From the NCBI GenBank assembly GCA_944320465.1, contig CALUHO010000001.1, positions 1 to 64,000 of the forward strand: a DNA stretch of 64,000 nt. Direction: 5' to 3'. This document shows, in pieces, positions 46,294 to 54,688 of the stretch. The stretch comes from an uncultured Bacteroidales bacterium. Lineage in GTDB: Bacteria; Bacteroidota; Bacteroidia; Bacteroidales; P3. Position numbers and translations under genes: made by a program. Numbering within the stretch: position 1 is the stretch's first letter; every line of letters begins with the position of its first letter. A model generated the notes under the pieces. The model worked only from the letters and a program-made list of their open reading frames with translations. It did no database searches and was not told where the DNA came from.

Positions 46294-46528
46294 GTTGTGG
46301 AAAGGTTTATGCGATGCCCTGATGTGGGTCTTGTGGGCTGGTGTCCGTTTTTATCAGGTCTGCGTTTCGCCGTTCTTTCCTGCCAGTTGCCGGTTCACGC
46401 CCACCTGCTCCGAATATGCAATCCAATCTTTGCGCAAATACGGTCCGTTCAAAGGGACTTGGTTGACAATAAAGCGTCTGTCCCGTTGCCATCCGTGGGG
46501 CGGGAGCGGGTACGACCCTGTGCCTTGA
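46286..46528 (+). CDS. yidD: Membrane protein insertion efficiency factor YidD
   Basis: 80 residues. YidD helps YidC-dependent insertion at the inner membrane. The motif [20 protein letters not shown] followed by [18 protein letters not shown] and [17 protein letters not shown] is complete. An N-terminal amphipathic/hydrophobic helix is present. ATG at 46286 overlaps the rnpA 3' end by 8 bases, the standard rnpA-yidD coupling. An upstream in-frame ATG at 46238 lies inside rnpA and would add unrelated residues. Confidence 0.95.
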   Translation: MRKLWKGLCDALMWVLWAGVRFYQVCVSPFFPASCRFTPTCSEYAIQSLRKYGPFKGTWLTIKRLSRCHPWGGSGYDPVP

Positions 46529-46630
46529 ATGTGAATGCCGGTTTATGGCGGCTTGTTGGAACTGTTTGGGGGTGAAGGATAAAAGTGAACAACTCATGGA
46601 TAAAAAGTGGAGAAAAAAATTGTGCAATAG

Positions 46631-46661
46631 TTGTTCATAAATAAAACTTGTGTTATCTTTG
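46631..46661 (+). promoter_or_regulatory. Promoter of the rplM-rpsI operon
   Basis: TTG at 46631-46633, a 20-base spacer and TATCTTTG at 46654-46661 match the Bacteroidota consensus almost perfectly. The leader to rplM would be about 48 bases. Confidence 0.75.
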
Positions 46662-46714
46662 CGCTCCCTTTGCGCAGCGTGTGCAGGAGGTTGAATGATA
46701 AAAATAGTTTGAAA

Positions 46715-47170
46715 ATGAATACCTTGACCTACAAAACCATTTCGGCCAACAAAAAAACGGCCAACAAGAAATGGGTTTTGGTGGATGCCGAAAACCAAAG
46801 CTTGGGACGTCTTGCTTCCGAAGTTGCTTCTTTGTTGCGCGGAAAGTACAAGACCAATTTCACGCCGCATGTGGACTGCGGCGATTATGTAGTGGTGATT
46901 AACGCTGAGAAAGTGCTCCTCACCGGTAAGAAGAAAACAGACAAGGTTTATGTACGTCACACCGGATATCCTGGCGGGCAACGTTTCGCCACGCCGGCAG
47001 AGATGCTGCGCCGCAAGCCTTGCTTCATCATCGAACACGCTGTGAGAGGAATGCTGCCCAAGACGATTTTGGGTCGTCAGATGTTCCGCAACCTGCATGT
47101 GTTTGCCGGTCCCGAACATCCTTATCAGGCGCAGAAACCCGAGCTGATTAATGTTAAAGATCTCAAATAG
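46715..47170 (+). CDS. rplM: 50S ribosomal protein L13
   Basis: 151 residues; a core protein of the large subunit. [45 protein letters not shown] and [16 protein letters not shown] are the L13 signature blocks. ATG at 46715 is used; the upstream in-frame TTG at 46631 would place the promoter inside the gene. It is followed two bases later by rpsI. Confidence 0.98.
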   Translation: MNTLTYKTISANKKTANKKWVLVDAENQSLGRLASEVASLLRGKYKTNFTPHVDCGDYVVVINAEKVLLTGKKKTDKVYVRHTGYPGGQRFATPAEMLRRKPCFIIEHAVRGMLPKTILGRQMFRNLHVFAGPEHPYQAQKPELINVKDLK

Positions 47171-47172
47171 TC

Positions 47173-47559
47173 ATGGAAGTTACAAATAAAACAGGTAGAA
47201 GAAAGACCGCTGTCGCTCGCGTGTATTTGACGGCTGGAAGCGGAAATATCGTGGTAAACGGCAAGGATTATAAAACCTATTTCCCCACGCCTATGCTGCA
47301 GTATGTGGCTAACCAGGCTTTTGAGGTTACGGGTACCTTGAACCAGTTCGATGTGAAGGCCAACTTGGATGGCGGTGGTATCCGCGGCCAAGTGGAAGCT
47401 TTGCGTTTGGGTATCGCCCGCGCCCTGTGTTCCATCGATGCCGAATACCGTGCCCCGCTCAAGGCGAAAGGTCTTCTGACTCGTGACCCGCGTATGGTTG
47501 AAAGAAAGAAACCGGGTCGTCCCAAAGCTCGTAAGCGCTTCCAGTTCAGCAAGCGTTAG
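47173..47559 (+). CDS. rpsI: 30S ribosomal protein S9
   Basis: 128 residues; S9 reaches with its C-terminal tail into the ribosomal P site. [13 protein letters not shown] at the start, [19 protein letters not shown] in the middle and the basic end [17 protein letters not shown] are classic. Coupled to rplM with a two-base gap. Confidence 0.98.
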   Translation: MEVTNKTGRRKTAVARVYLTAGSGNIVVNGKDYKTYFPTPMLQYVANQAFEVTGTLNQFDVKANLDGGGIRGQVEALRLGIARALCSIDAEYRAPLKAKGLLTRDPRMVERKKPGRPKARKRFQFSKR

Positions 47560-47573
47560 TATATTCCCTTGCA

Positions 47574-47715
47574 GCAGCTCCGAGGCTTCCGTCTATGGGG
47601 GCGTGGAGCTGCGTTGCAGGATTTACTGCGGTTTTGCCGCAGTGCTTGAGGGTCGAAAATCCCGTTTAGAATCCAAATTGCCCGGATCCATCTGGCTACC
47701 GGGTGATTGTTTTTA
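47574..47715 (+). promoter_or_regulatory. Structured leader between rpsI and rpsB
   Basis: The 181-base gap has three hairpins in order: GCAGCTCC (47574-47581) with GGAGCTGC (47605-47612); ACTGCGG (47625-47631) with CCGCAGT (47637-47643); and CCCGG (47681-47685) with CCGGG (47699-47703), followed by a run of T at 47709-47713. This could be an rpsB autoregulatory leader or attenuator. No known Rfam-type family is claimed. Confidence 0.45.
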
Positions 47716-47740
47716 GAGAACGTAAACAAAAAAATCTGAT

Positions 47741-48637
47741 ATGTCCAGAGTAACTTTTGAGCAATTGCTCGATGCAGGTGTGCATTTCGGCCACCTCAGA
47801 AGAAAGTGGAATCCCAAAATGGCTCCTTATATCTTTGCCGAAAAGAACGGGATTCACATCATTGATCTCCAGAAAACAGAAGCCAAGTTGGATGAGGCTT
47901 GCGCGGCTATCAAGCAGATTGCCAAGTCGGGTCGTAAGATTCTCTTTGTAGCCACCAAGAAACAGGCTCGCGCTATCGTGGCTGAACAGGTTCAGCGTGT
48001 CAATATGCCTTACGTGACCGAGCGTTGGCCGGGTGGTATGCTGACCAACTTCAGCACAATCCGTAAGGCCGTGAAGAAGATGGCCGGTATAGACCGCCTG
48101 ATGAACGACAAGCAATTCGAAACCCTTTCCAAAAGGGAACGTTTGCAAATTTCGCGTGAAAAGGAAAAGCTTGAAAAGAACTTGGGTTCCATTGCTGATT
48201 TGAGCCGTCTGCCGTCGGCTATCTTTGTGGTGGATATCAATAAGGAGCATATCGCGGTTGCTGAAGCCCGCCGTCTGAATATTCCGGTTTTCGCCATGGT
48301 TGATACCAATGTGAACCCGGATTTGGTAGACTTTGTGATTCCGGCCAACGATGATGCTTCCAAGTCGATTGCGGTTATCGTGGAACAGGTGGTGAACGCG
48401 ATTGAAGAAGGATTGACCGAGCGCAAGCTTGACAAGGATCAGCAGAAGGAAGAGGAGGAAGCCGCTGAAGGCGAAGAAAGATTGGCTGTGGATGGCATGG
48501 ATGAGGAAGAAAACGAAGGTGGCAGCGAAAAGAAACGCAAGCGTGTTTCGGATGAAGATTCTTCGGAAGAAGGTCATCGCGAACGCCGGCCGCGTCGCTC
48601 TTCTCCGGCTGGAGCCAAGAAAGTTTCCAAGAAGTAA
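47741..48637 (+). CDS. rpsB: 30S ribosomal protein S2 with extended acidic/basic C-terminal tail
   Basis: 298 residues. S2 joins the small subunit late and recruits S1. The core [57 protein letters not shown] and PAIFVVD-like [20 protein letters not shown] is canonical to about residue 225. The remaining tail is first acidic ([11 protein letters not shown]) then basic ([20 protein letters not shown]). Such tails occur in some Bacteroidota but this is long. Coordinates end 20 bases before a palindromic repeat that separates it from tsf. Confidence 0.96.
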   Translation: MSRVTFEQLLDAGVHFGHLRRKWNPKMAPYIFAEKNGIHIIDLQKTEAKLDEACAAIKQIAKSGRKILFVATKKQARAIVAEQVQRVNMPYVTERWPGGMLTNFSTIRKAVKKMAGIDRLMNDKQFETLSKRERLQISREKEKLEKNLGSIADLSRLPSAIFVVDINKEHIAVAEARRLNIPVFAMVDTNVNPDLVDFVIPANDDASKSIAVIVEQVVNAIEEGLTERKLDKDQQKEEEEAAEGEERLAVDGMDEEENEGGSEKKRKRVSDEDSSEEGHRERRPRRSSPAGAKKVSKK

Positions 48638-48656
48638 TTTAATAATTGATTCAGCT

Positions 48657-48776
48657 CGGCGTGTCAGAACGGATAAGATGCGAGGCGCGCGACCGCAGGC
48701 GAACCGGAGCGCACTTTTGTGCGTGAGGATTCCGCAAGGGAGTGCAACGGAGCAGATTGTTCGTTATCACACGCCG
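48657..48776. repeat. Dispersed palindromic element between rpsB and tsf
   Basis: Ends CGGCGTGTCAGAACGGAT and GTTCGTTATCACACGCCG are inverted complements with about three mismatches. The left end reads on as AAGATGCGAGGCGC and the right part has GCAACGGAGCAGATTG, as in the 277-bp relative at 35206-35482. It sits inside an operon of translation genes without coding content. Confidence 0.75.
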
Positions 48777-48800
48777 GGTTTTTATAAAAGACTATAGAAA

Positions 48801-49628
48801 ATGGCTATTACTGCTGCTGATGTGAACAAGCTCCGTCAAATGACCGGGGCGGGTATGATGGATTGCAAGAAGGCGCTGACCGAATGCGATGGCGATTTTG
48901 AAAAGGCTATCGACTATTTGCGTAAGAAAGGCCAGAAAGTGGCTGCCAACCGTGCCGACAAGGAAGCTAAGGAAGGCATGGTTTGGGCGCAGGTAACAGC
49001 TGACAAGACCTTCGGCTGCATTGTATGCTTGAGCTGCGAAACGGACTTTGTTGCCAAGAACGATGAGTTCACAGGTCTGGTTCGCAAGATGGCTGAACTG
49101 GCGTTGGCATCGAAGGTGAAGACCAAGGAAGAAGTCATGGCGTTGAAGGTGGACGACCGCACGGTGGCCGACCATATCACCGACTTGGTGGGCAAGATTG
49201 GTGAAAAGATGGAAATTCCCCACTACGAATTTTTGGAAGCTCCGGTAGTGTTCGCTTACAACCATAATGGCAACAAGCTGGCCACCTTGGTTTCGTTCGA
49301 CAAGGCGGATGCCGCTCCTGAGGTGGGGCACAATGTGACGATGCAGGTGGCTGCTATGAATCCTATCGCTTTGAGCGAGAAGGAAGTTCCGGCCGATGTG
49401 GTTGCCCGTGAAATGGAAGTGGCCAAGGAAGCTACCCGCGCTGAAGGCAAGCCTGAAAACATGATTGAAAAAATCGCGATGGGCCGTATGAACAAATTCT
49501 ACAAGGAAAACACCTTGGTTCATCAGGAATTCATCATGGACAGCAAGCTGAGCGTGGCTGACTATGTGAAGCAGAATGGCGGCGGTGCTGTGATTACGGC
49601 TTTCCGTCGTGTACAGTTGGGTGCCTAA
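48801..49628 (+). CDS. tsf: Elongation factor Ts
   Basis: 275 residues; exchanges GDP for GTP on EF-Tu. VNKLRQMTGAGMMDCKKALT at the start, EAKEGMVWAQV, SCETDFVAKNDEF and NMIEKIAMGRMNKFYKENTL are hallmark EF-Ts blocks, with the TDFV motif that contacts EF-Tu. Follows rpsB in the usual order, but 163 bases away because of the inserted palindromic element. Ends before a terminator. Confidence 0.97.
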   Translation: MAITAADVNKLRQMTGAGMMDCKKALTECDGDFEKAIDYLRKKGQKVAANRADKEAKEGMVWAQVTADKTFGCIVCLSCETDFVAKNDEFTGLVRKMAELALASKVKTKEEVMALKVDDRTVADHITDLVGKIGEKMEIPHYEFLEAPVVFAYNHNGNKLATLVSFDKADAAPEVGHNVTMQVAAMNPIALSEKEVPADVVAREMEVAKEATRAEGKPENMIEKIAMGRMNKFYKENTLVHQEFIMDSKLSVADYVKQNGGGAVITAFRRVQLGA

Positions 49629-49647
49629 TCCGATTGTGTTTATATGA

Positions 49648-49684
49648 GAGGGTGACTAAGATATTTTTAGCCACCCTCTTTTTG
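49648..49684 (+). terminator. Terminator after tsf
   Basis: GAGGGTG (49648-49654) pairs with CACCCTC (49672-49678), inner CTAA/TTAG extends the stem, and seven T follow. Confidence 0.88.
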
Positions 49685-49792
49685 TGTTTGGAGATTGGCG
49701 CGGATGTGCTGACAGGAGTGCGCTGATCCCGATGGGTTCGTCAAAGAAATTGAATTGCATTTATTCCAAATTGAACTTAAAATAGGTGGATT

Positions 49793-50797
49793 ATGGCTAC
49801 GGCTCTGAAGAATTCTTTTACCAAGGACCAGTGGTTCAACAAGAAGGAGTTGATTTCTTATCTGTTGGTAATCAGTGGGAGTATTATTTTCGCGTTCGGG
49901 AACATCAAGTTCGCCACGCCTTACGGTCTGGCGCCTGGCGGGACTTACGGTCTCTCTAACGTCTTGAATGCCATTGTGCATTGGAAGGTCAGTTACTTGG
50001 CGGCTTGCATGGATATTCCTTTGCTGATTATCGGGACTTTGATTCTGGGGCCGCGTTTCGGCTTCAAGACAATCCTGTCTACGTTTGTGATTCTCGGGGC
50101 TACTTGGGTCATTGAAACCTATTGGGGTTACGCGCCTATCCTGCATAACGGTATTCTGGAAGCCAGCCAAGTGGCGGCGATGCCGGAATATCTGCAAAAT
50201 ACAATGTGTTCTGTTGGTCAAGGCGATCAGTTAGTGTGGTTCGTGCCGGACTATTTCATGAACACGATTGTGGCCGGTCTGATTTACGGGATTGCGATCG
50301 GCTTGATTTTCAAGTCGGGTGCCACTTCGGGCGGTAGCGATATTATTTCTATGATTATCAACAAGTACACGCATCTGCCATTGGGTACTTTGGTGATTAT
50401 TGTCGATACCACGATTACCTTGTCCACTTTGTTGCTTGGCAAGGGTTTCCGTTTGCCGATTTACTCCATCCTGTTGATTGTGATTGAAGGCAAGGTGATT
50501 GACATTGTTGTGGATGGTCTCAAGACCTACAAGACGGTGTTTATTGTTACCAATAAATATGATGCTGTGCGCGAGGTGATTATATCCAAGATGAAGCGAG
50601 GAGGTACCCATATCCATGCCAAAGGGCTTTACCAAGGGTTGGAACGCGATTTGGTATATGTTTCTTTGACGCGTCGTGAACTGGTGACCTTGCGCAACTT
50701 GCTTAGCGATGCCGATCCGGACGCTTTTGTGTCGGTGAGCGATTCGAGCGAGGTCATGGGGCGTGGGTTCAAGTCCCTCCGCCAAAACGCCGCATAA
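49793..50797 (+). CDS. YitT family (DUF161/DUF2179) membrane protein
   Basis: 334 residues. Residues 1-245 form about six membrane segments with the family motifs FATPYGLAPGGTYGLSNVL and GATSGGSDIISMI. The C-terminal 90 residues are the soluble DUF2179 domain (KTVFIVTNKYDAVREVIISK, RGGTHIHAKGLYQG), a ferredoxin-like fold found fused to DUF161. The family is common in Firmicutes and Bacteroidota and has no established substrate; a transport role is guessed in the literature. Monocistronic between the tsf terminator and a palindromic region. Confidence 0.88.
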   Translation: MATALKNSFTKDQWFNKKELISYLLVISGSIIFAFGNIKFATPYGLAPGGTYGLSNVLNAIVHWKVSYLAACMDIPLLIIGTLILGPRFGFKTILSTFVILGATWVIETYWGYAPILHNGILEASQVAAMPEYLQNTMCSVGQGDQLVWFVPDYFMNTIVAGLIYGIAIGLIFKSGATSGGSDIISMIINKYTHLPLGTLVIIVDTTITLSTLLLGKGFRLPIYSILLIVIEGKVIDIVVDGLKTYKTVFIVTNKYDAVREVIISKMKRGGTHIHAKGLYQGLERDLVYVSLTRRELVTLRNLLSDADPDAFVSVSDSSEVMGRGFKSLRQNAA

Positions 50798-50803
50798 GGG
50801 CAT

Positions 50804-50884
50804 CTGCTTCGCTGCGAATCTTGCGAGGCTTGGTTGCGAACAGCAGGCTATGCCGAGGCGTAGCCTGCTTTCGCTGCGAAGCAG
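50804..50884. repeat. Nested palindrome downstream of the YitT gene
   Basis: The outer pair CTGCTTCG (50804-50811) and CGAAGCAG (50877-50884) encloses the inner GCAGGCTA (50843-50850) and TAGCCTGC (50861-50868). It contains TATGCCGAGGCG, a word also found in the repeat before maf and, varied, at 35411 and 52616. A member of the window's small family of intergenic palindromes. Confidence 0.6.
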
Positions 50885-50926
50885 CAACTGAGTACGCTCC
50901 CGCGCCGCGTTTCAACTTGTTCGATG

Positions 50927-50970
50927 AAAAGTGTTTTGAGGGATGGATACTCCTTGGAACACTTTTTTTT
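50927..50970 (+). terminator. Terminator-like hairpin upstream of pyrH
   Basis: AAAAGTGTT (50927-50935) and AACACTTTT (50958-50966) pair, and the T run goes on to 50970. TACCTTTA at 50972 right after it could be the pyrH -7 box, so terminator and promoter seem joined. Confidence 0.65.
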
Positions 50971-51064
50971 GTACCTTTACAATTCAATTTGCCGGATTCG
51001 GTTTGCCAGGAAGGGGCGGTTGCAGGGCTGGAGGGGCGGACGGAGAGACTAAAACGACAAAAGG

Positions 51065-51769
51065 ATGAAATATTCAAGGATTTTGCTCAAATTGAGCGGC
51101 GAGTCGCTGATGGGCGGGCAGGCGTATGGGATAGACCCGCAAAGGCTGGGCGAATACGCCTCGCAGATAGCGGGGGTGGCCCGGCGGGGTTGCCAGATTG
51201 GGATAGTCATCGGGGGTGGGAACATCTTCCGTGGGTTGCAGGGGGCGGCCAAGGGCATGGATCGTATCCAAGGCGACTATATGGGAATGATGGCCACGGT
51301 GATCAATTCGATGGCCTTGCAGTCGGCTTTGGAGAAGGAAGGGGTCAAGGCGGTTTTGTTGTCGGGTTTGGCCATAGACCCTGTGGCGGAAAAGATGAGC
51401 AGCCGCCGGGCGATTGATTACTTGGAAAATGGTTATGTGGTGATTATGGCTTGCGGCACGGGCAATCCGTTCTTCACGACCGATTCGGGCGCGGCTTTGC
51501 GGGCGGTGGAAATACATGCCGATGTGCTTTTGAAGGGTACGCGGGTGGACGGGGTCTATACGGCTGACCCGGAAAAGGACAAGACGGCGGTGAAGTACAA
51601 GGAGCTGCGTTTTGCCGAAGCTTACGAGAAGAAATTGAAAATCATGGACTTGACGGCTTTCACGCTTTGTGAGGAAAACCATGTGCCCATTTATGTGTTC
51701 GATATGGATACGCTGGGCAACCTTGGCAAGGTGGTGGAGGGCGAGGAGATTGGGACGCTGGTGCATTAG
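51065..51769 (+). CDS. pyrH: Uridylate kinase (UMP kinase)
   Basis: 234 residues; converts UMP to UDP with ATP in pyrimidine synthesis. KLSGESLMGG (phosphate-binding loop), GIVIGGGNIFRG, GDYMGMMATVINSMALQ, GTGNPFFTTDSGAALRA and KGTRVDGVYTADP are complete signature elements of the bacterial amino-acid kinase-type UMP kinase. ATG at 51065 begins MKYSRILLKLSGES. pyrH followed by frr is a near-universal order. Confidence 0.97.
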   Translation: MKYSRILLKLSGESLMGGQAYGIDPQRLGEYASQIAGVARRGCQIGIVIGGGNIFRGLQGAAKGMDRIQGDYMGMMATVINSMALQSALEKEGVKAVLLSGLAIDPVAEKMSSRRAIDYLENGYVVIMACGTGNPFFTTDSGAALRAVEIHADVLLKGTRVDGVYTADPEKDKTAVKYKELRFAEAYEKKLKIMDLTAFTLCEENHVPIYVFDMDTLGNLGKVVEGEEIGTLVH

Positions 51770-51891
51770 GCGGGATTGGGTGGACGCAGGGATTTAATCC
51801 CGATGGGTTCGCTCAAAAAACATTGGAAAGGATGGACCTTCAGGAAAGCGGGCTGGGAATGGGCTTGGGAGGAAGCCTTCCAGTTATGAAA

Positions 51892-51921
51892 TTTGATTTT
51901 TAAATTTAAGAGATAGGTTTG
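51892..51921 (+). promoter_or_regulatory. Promoter of frr
   Basis: TTTG at 51892-51895, 18 bases, then TAGGTTTG at 51914-51921 match the Bacteroidota consensus. The leader would be about 32 bases. Confidence 0.65.
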
Positions 51922-51959
51922 CGCTATCATGTATTTTTAATCTTTAAAAGAGAATTGCG

Positions 51960-52526
51960 ATGACCGAAGAAGTGAAAGCTTGTATGGAAAAGCAAAAGGC
52001 TCAGATGGAGGCTGCTTTGCAGTATCTGGAAAAGGAACTGGGTCGGATCCGGGCCGGCAAGGCCAGTCCGCAAATGTTGGAAGGTATCCGTGTGGATTAT
52101 TACGGGAATATGACGCCGCTTGACCAAGTAGGGGCTATCAATACGCCGGATGCGCGGCAGATTGTGGTGCAGCCTTGGGAAAAGAAGATGCTGCCGGTCA
52201 TCGAGAAGGCTATTCTGGCGGCCAATTTGGGTTTCACGCCCCAGAACAACGGGGAGGTAATCCGTATCACTCTGCCTCCTTTGAGCGAAGACCGTCGTAA
52301 GGAAATGATGAAGAAATGCCGTGCCGAGGGCGAGAATGCCAAGGTGGTGATTCGCAATACTCGTCGCGATGCCAACGAGGAAATCAAGAAGCTGGGCAAG
52401 GACAAGGTGTTGCCCGAGGATGCTGCCAAGCAGGCGGAAAAGGACATCCAGGATCAGACGGACAAGTATGTGGCTAAGGTGGATGCGATTTTGGCGGAGA
52501 AGGAGAAGGATATCATGACTGTCTGA
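51960..52526 (+). CDS. frr: Ribosome recycling factor
   Basis: 188 residues; splits post-termination ribosomes together with EF-G. The coiled-coil start (KAQMEAALQYLEKELGRIRA, continuing GKASPQML), VDYYGNMTPLDQVGAINTPD, LPPLSEDRRKEMMKKCRAEG and NTRRDANEEIKKLGKD make it unambiguous. It follows pyrH at 190 bases with its own promoter. The 128-base gap after it contains a GC-rich stretch with ACGTACGAAAGTACG palindrome, then element copy 4. Confidence 0.98.
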   Translation: MTEEVKACMEKQKAQMEAALQYLEKELGRIRAGKASPQMLEGIRVDYYGNMTPLDQVGAINTPDARQIVVQPWEKKMLPVIEKAILAANLGFTPQNNGEVIRITLPPLSEDRRKEMMKKCRAEGENAKVVIRNTRRDANEEIKKLGKDKVLPEDAAKQAEKDIQDQTDKYVAKVDAILAEKEKDIMTV

Positions 52527-52654
52527 AAAGGATTTCGAGCGGCATCTGCTACGTTATGCTCATTGCCCGTGTCCTCACGTACGAAAGTACGCTCCGGCGC
52601 GGGCTTTTTCGTATGCTTTTGCCGAGGCGCCGCGTTTATCGGAAACGAAGTTTA

Positions 52655-52851
52655 AACCCAAATCGGTCATTAGACACGCCGAGTCCGTTTCTGATTGGGA
52701 AAATGAGGCATTCGGGCATCTTGCCCGCTTCTGTCCGCATCCTGTTTCTCGCTACGCCTCGACGTAGCCCGCTACGCCTTCGGCTAGGCCAGAAGCATGC
52801 TGCATGACACAAGCGGGCAATCTCCCCAAAGTCTAATGACCGATTTGGGTT
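52655..52851 (+). mobile_element. 197-bp palindromic MITE-like element (copy 4)
   Basis: A full copy with identical length and terminal repeats. Private changes include GGCATTCGGG for GGCTTTCGGG and CTAGGCCAGAAG for CTAGGCGAGAAG; it shares TGCATGACAC with copy 1. The core is flanked by TAA on both sides, and the right flank TAAAATCG matches the flank of copy 2. It lies between frr and the Hc1-like gene. Confidence 0.85.
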
Positions 52852-52893
52852 AAAATCGTTTTTACGGGAATCGGCTGTGGAGGTCGGATACAG

Positions 52894-52923
52894 AAAAGGG
52901 GACCCGAAAGAGTCCCCTTTTTT
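52894..52923. terminator. Bidirectional intrinsic terminator
   Basis: AAAAGGGGAC (52894-52903) pairs with GTCCCCTTTT (52912-52921) around an eight-base loop; A-rich before, T-rich after. It serves the Hc1-like gene on the minus strand and any read-through from the left. Confidence 0.9.
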
Positions 52924-52942
52924 ATGTGGCAAGAATCCGTAG

Positions 52943-53119
52943 TTAGTTCTTGCTTTCTTCAATAGAAGCCTTCCTGAAATCTTTGAACAACTTGGTCAGT
53001 TCCAAGGAAGCCTTGCGGGCGCGAGCCCCCGCCGCCTTGTTGCCTTTTTCGCTATAAGCAGTAGCATTCGTTTTGAACACTTCCAGTTGCTCATTGATTT
53101 GGTTCATTAATTCGTTCAT
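52943..53119 (-). CDS. Histone H1-like (Hc1-type) small DNA-binding protein
   Basis: 58 residues, starting MNELMNQINEQLEVF. The basic core GNKAAGARARKASLELTKLF followed by KDFRKASIEESKN matches the short Hc1-like proteins that nearly all Bacteroidota encode, thought to bind DNA or help compact the nucleoid. The first ATG at 53119 is used; another in-frame ATG lies four codons later. A -7 box TACTTTTG (complement of 53187-53194) and the bidirectional terminator frame it as a single-gene unit. Confidence 0.9.
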   Translation of the reverse strand: MNELMNQINEQLEVFKTNATAYSEKGNKAAGARARKASLELTKLFKDFRKASIEESKN

Positions 53120-53186
53120 TGGTAAAAAATTTAGGGGTTAGTAAAAATCCTTGTTGGGGGGGTGACAGTCACCCTTTTTGCACGAA

Positions 53187-53194
53187 CAAAAGTA
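53187..53194 (-). promoter_or_regulatory. -7 box (TACTTTTG) of the Hc1-like gene
   Basis: On the minus strand TACTTTTG fits TAnnTTTG and lies 68 bases before the start codon. Confidence 0.55.
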
Positions 53195-53241
53195 TCAAAA
53201 ATCTCAAAGTTTAAAAAAAAAATGCCCGTTTTCCGTGAATT

Positions 53242-53286
<45 letters not shown>

Positions 53287-53459
53287 AATGTGTGTTTTTT
53301 AATAATTGTATGTCGTGTCAAGGGCGGGATGAGCAGGTTTGTTTGCAATGAGGAAAAGGCTGATAGGATACTGGAAATTATTGCCAATAGAATGGATGTG
53401 GGATGCCGGATAGTTACAAATTGGTTACAAAAGGCTTCGTCTTTTCAGGGTAAAATACG

Positions 53460-53467
53460 TACTTTTG
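53460..53467 (+). promoter_or_regulatory. -7 box (TACTTTTG) before the glycosyltransferase gene
   Basis: TACTTTTG fits TAnnTTTG. The leader would be about 150 bases. No clear -33 box. The TC microsatellite lies about 175 bases upstream. Confidence 0.45.
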
Positions 53468-53620
53468 CATTCTGTTATGTTTTTGCGGTTCCATGGATTA
53501 GGTCGAGGCGATTTTCCGATAGCGATAGAGGAGCGGGGTTGCCAAGCCGGAAAGAGGACATAACGTTTATGTGATTGTGTCATAGCGGATTTCAAGGAGT
53601 TCGCAGTTTTTGTAAAAGGA

Positions 53621-54646
53621 TTGGAACAGAAGCCATTCATATCGGTAATTTGCCCTGTATACAATGAGGAGCCGTTTGCGGATGGCTTTGTCCAGTCTAT
53701 ATTGCAACAGGATTACCCCAAGGATCGGATAGAGGTTTTTTTTGTGGATGGAAGGAGTACGGATAGGACTCGGGAGATTTTGCAGTCATATACGGTCCAA
53801 TATCCTTTTTTCCATTTATTGGACAACCCTCGCAGGGCGGCACCTTATGCATTGAATCAAGGTATCCGCTTAGCTCAAGGGGATGTGATAATCAGGATGG
53901 ATAGCCATTGTCGGTATCCGTCTGATTATTTTTCGGTTTTAATCCATTATCAGCAGTTGCTCGATGCTGATAATGTAGGGACTGTCCTTCATACTCTTCC
54001 TGCTAAGGATACTGCTTTGTGCCATGCAATAGCTATCGCCTCCAGTCATCCGTTCGGGGTGGGCGGTTCCTTGCTTCGTACGGGTGTTTCCCGTCTTGCA
54101 CAGGTGGATACGGTCCCATTTGGATGCTTTCCCAAAAGGGTCTTTGAACGAGTAGGCCTTTTTGACGAGGAAATGGTTCGTAATCAAGATGATGAATTTA
54201 ATGGCAGGATAACCCAGTCGGGTGGGAAGATTTATTTGATTCCGGACATTGCGGTAGAATATTACGCCCGAAAGGATTTGCGTACTACCTTTAAGATGTA
54301 TTATCAGTACGGTTTGTTCAAACCGTTGGGAAATAAGAAATTGAAGCATCCTACAACGATAAGGCAGTTTATTCCGGGCCTGTTTGTGGCTGGTCTGTTC
54401 GGTGGGGCGGTTTTGTCGGCTATTTTCCCGTTTTTGTGGTGGATATACGGATTGGTTATAATTTTATATTTCCTGGTGGCTTTGGCTATTGGTGTACGGC
54501 AAGCCGTCAAGAGGAATAAGGCAGGAATCATTTTTTGGATGCCAGTAGTGTTTGTGACGGTGCATCTGGCTTATGGCACAGGCTATTGGTTGGGTATTTG
54601 GAAAGTGTTGACAGGTGCCTCGTTCGAGGTGAAGGCAAGCCGTTGA
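53621..54646 (+). CDS. Family 2 glycosyltransferase (ExoA-like)
   Basis: 341 residues. An inverting GT-A enzyme: FISVICPVYNEEPFADGFVQ at the start, FVDGRSTDRTREIL (nucleotide site), MDSHCRYPSDYF (DxD-type metal site as MDS/H), VGGSLLRTG, and QDDEFNGRITQSGGKIYLIP. Two or three membrane helices follow at about 255-325. It resembles ExoA of succinoglycan synthesis. Start is uncertain: TTG at 53621 gives MEQKPFISV; no ATG or GTG lies earlier in frame after the last stop. It is followed 42 bases later by the aminotransferase gene and then the sugar transferase, so the three are a surface-glycan operon. Confidence 0.88.
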   Translation: MEQKPFISVICPVYNEEPFADGFVQSILQQDYPKDRIEVFFVDGRSTDRTREILQSYTVQYPFFHLLDNPRRAAPYALNQGIRLAQGDVIIRMDSHCRYPSDYFSVLIHYQQLLDADNVGTVLHTLPAKDTALCHAIAIASSHPFGVGGSLLRTGVSRLAQVDTVPFGCFPKRVFERVGLFDEEMVRNQDDEFNGRITQSGGKIYLIPDIAVEYYARKDLRTTFKMYYQYGLFKPLGNKKLKHPTTIRQFIPGLFVAGLFGGAVLSAIFPFLWWIYGLVIILYFLVALAIGVRQAVKRNKAGIIFWMPVVFVTVHLAYGTGYWLGIWKVLTGASFEVKASR

Positions 54647-54688
54647 CCAATGGTGGTTTCTGTTTGGAATTTTAATTAGAACGAAACA

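Noticed and set aside
53290..53574. 94-codon plus-strand frame after the TC microsatellite
   Set aside because: No family resemblance, begins in low-complexity DNA and overlaps the probable promoter of the glycosyltransferase.
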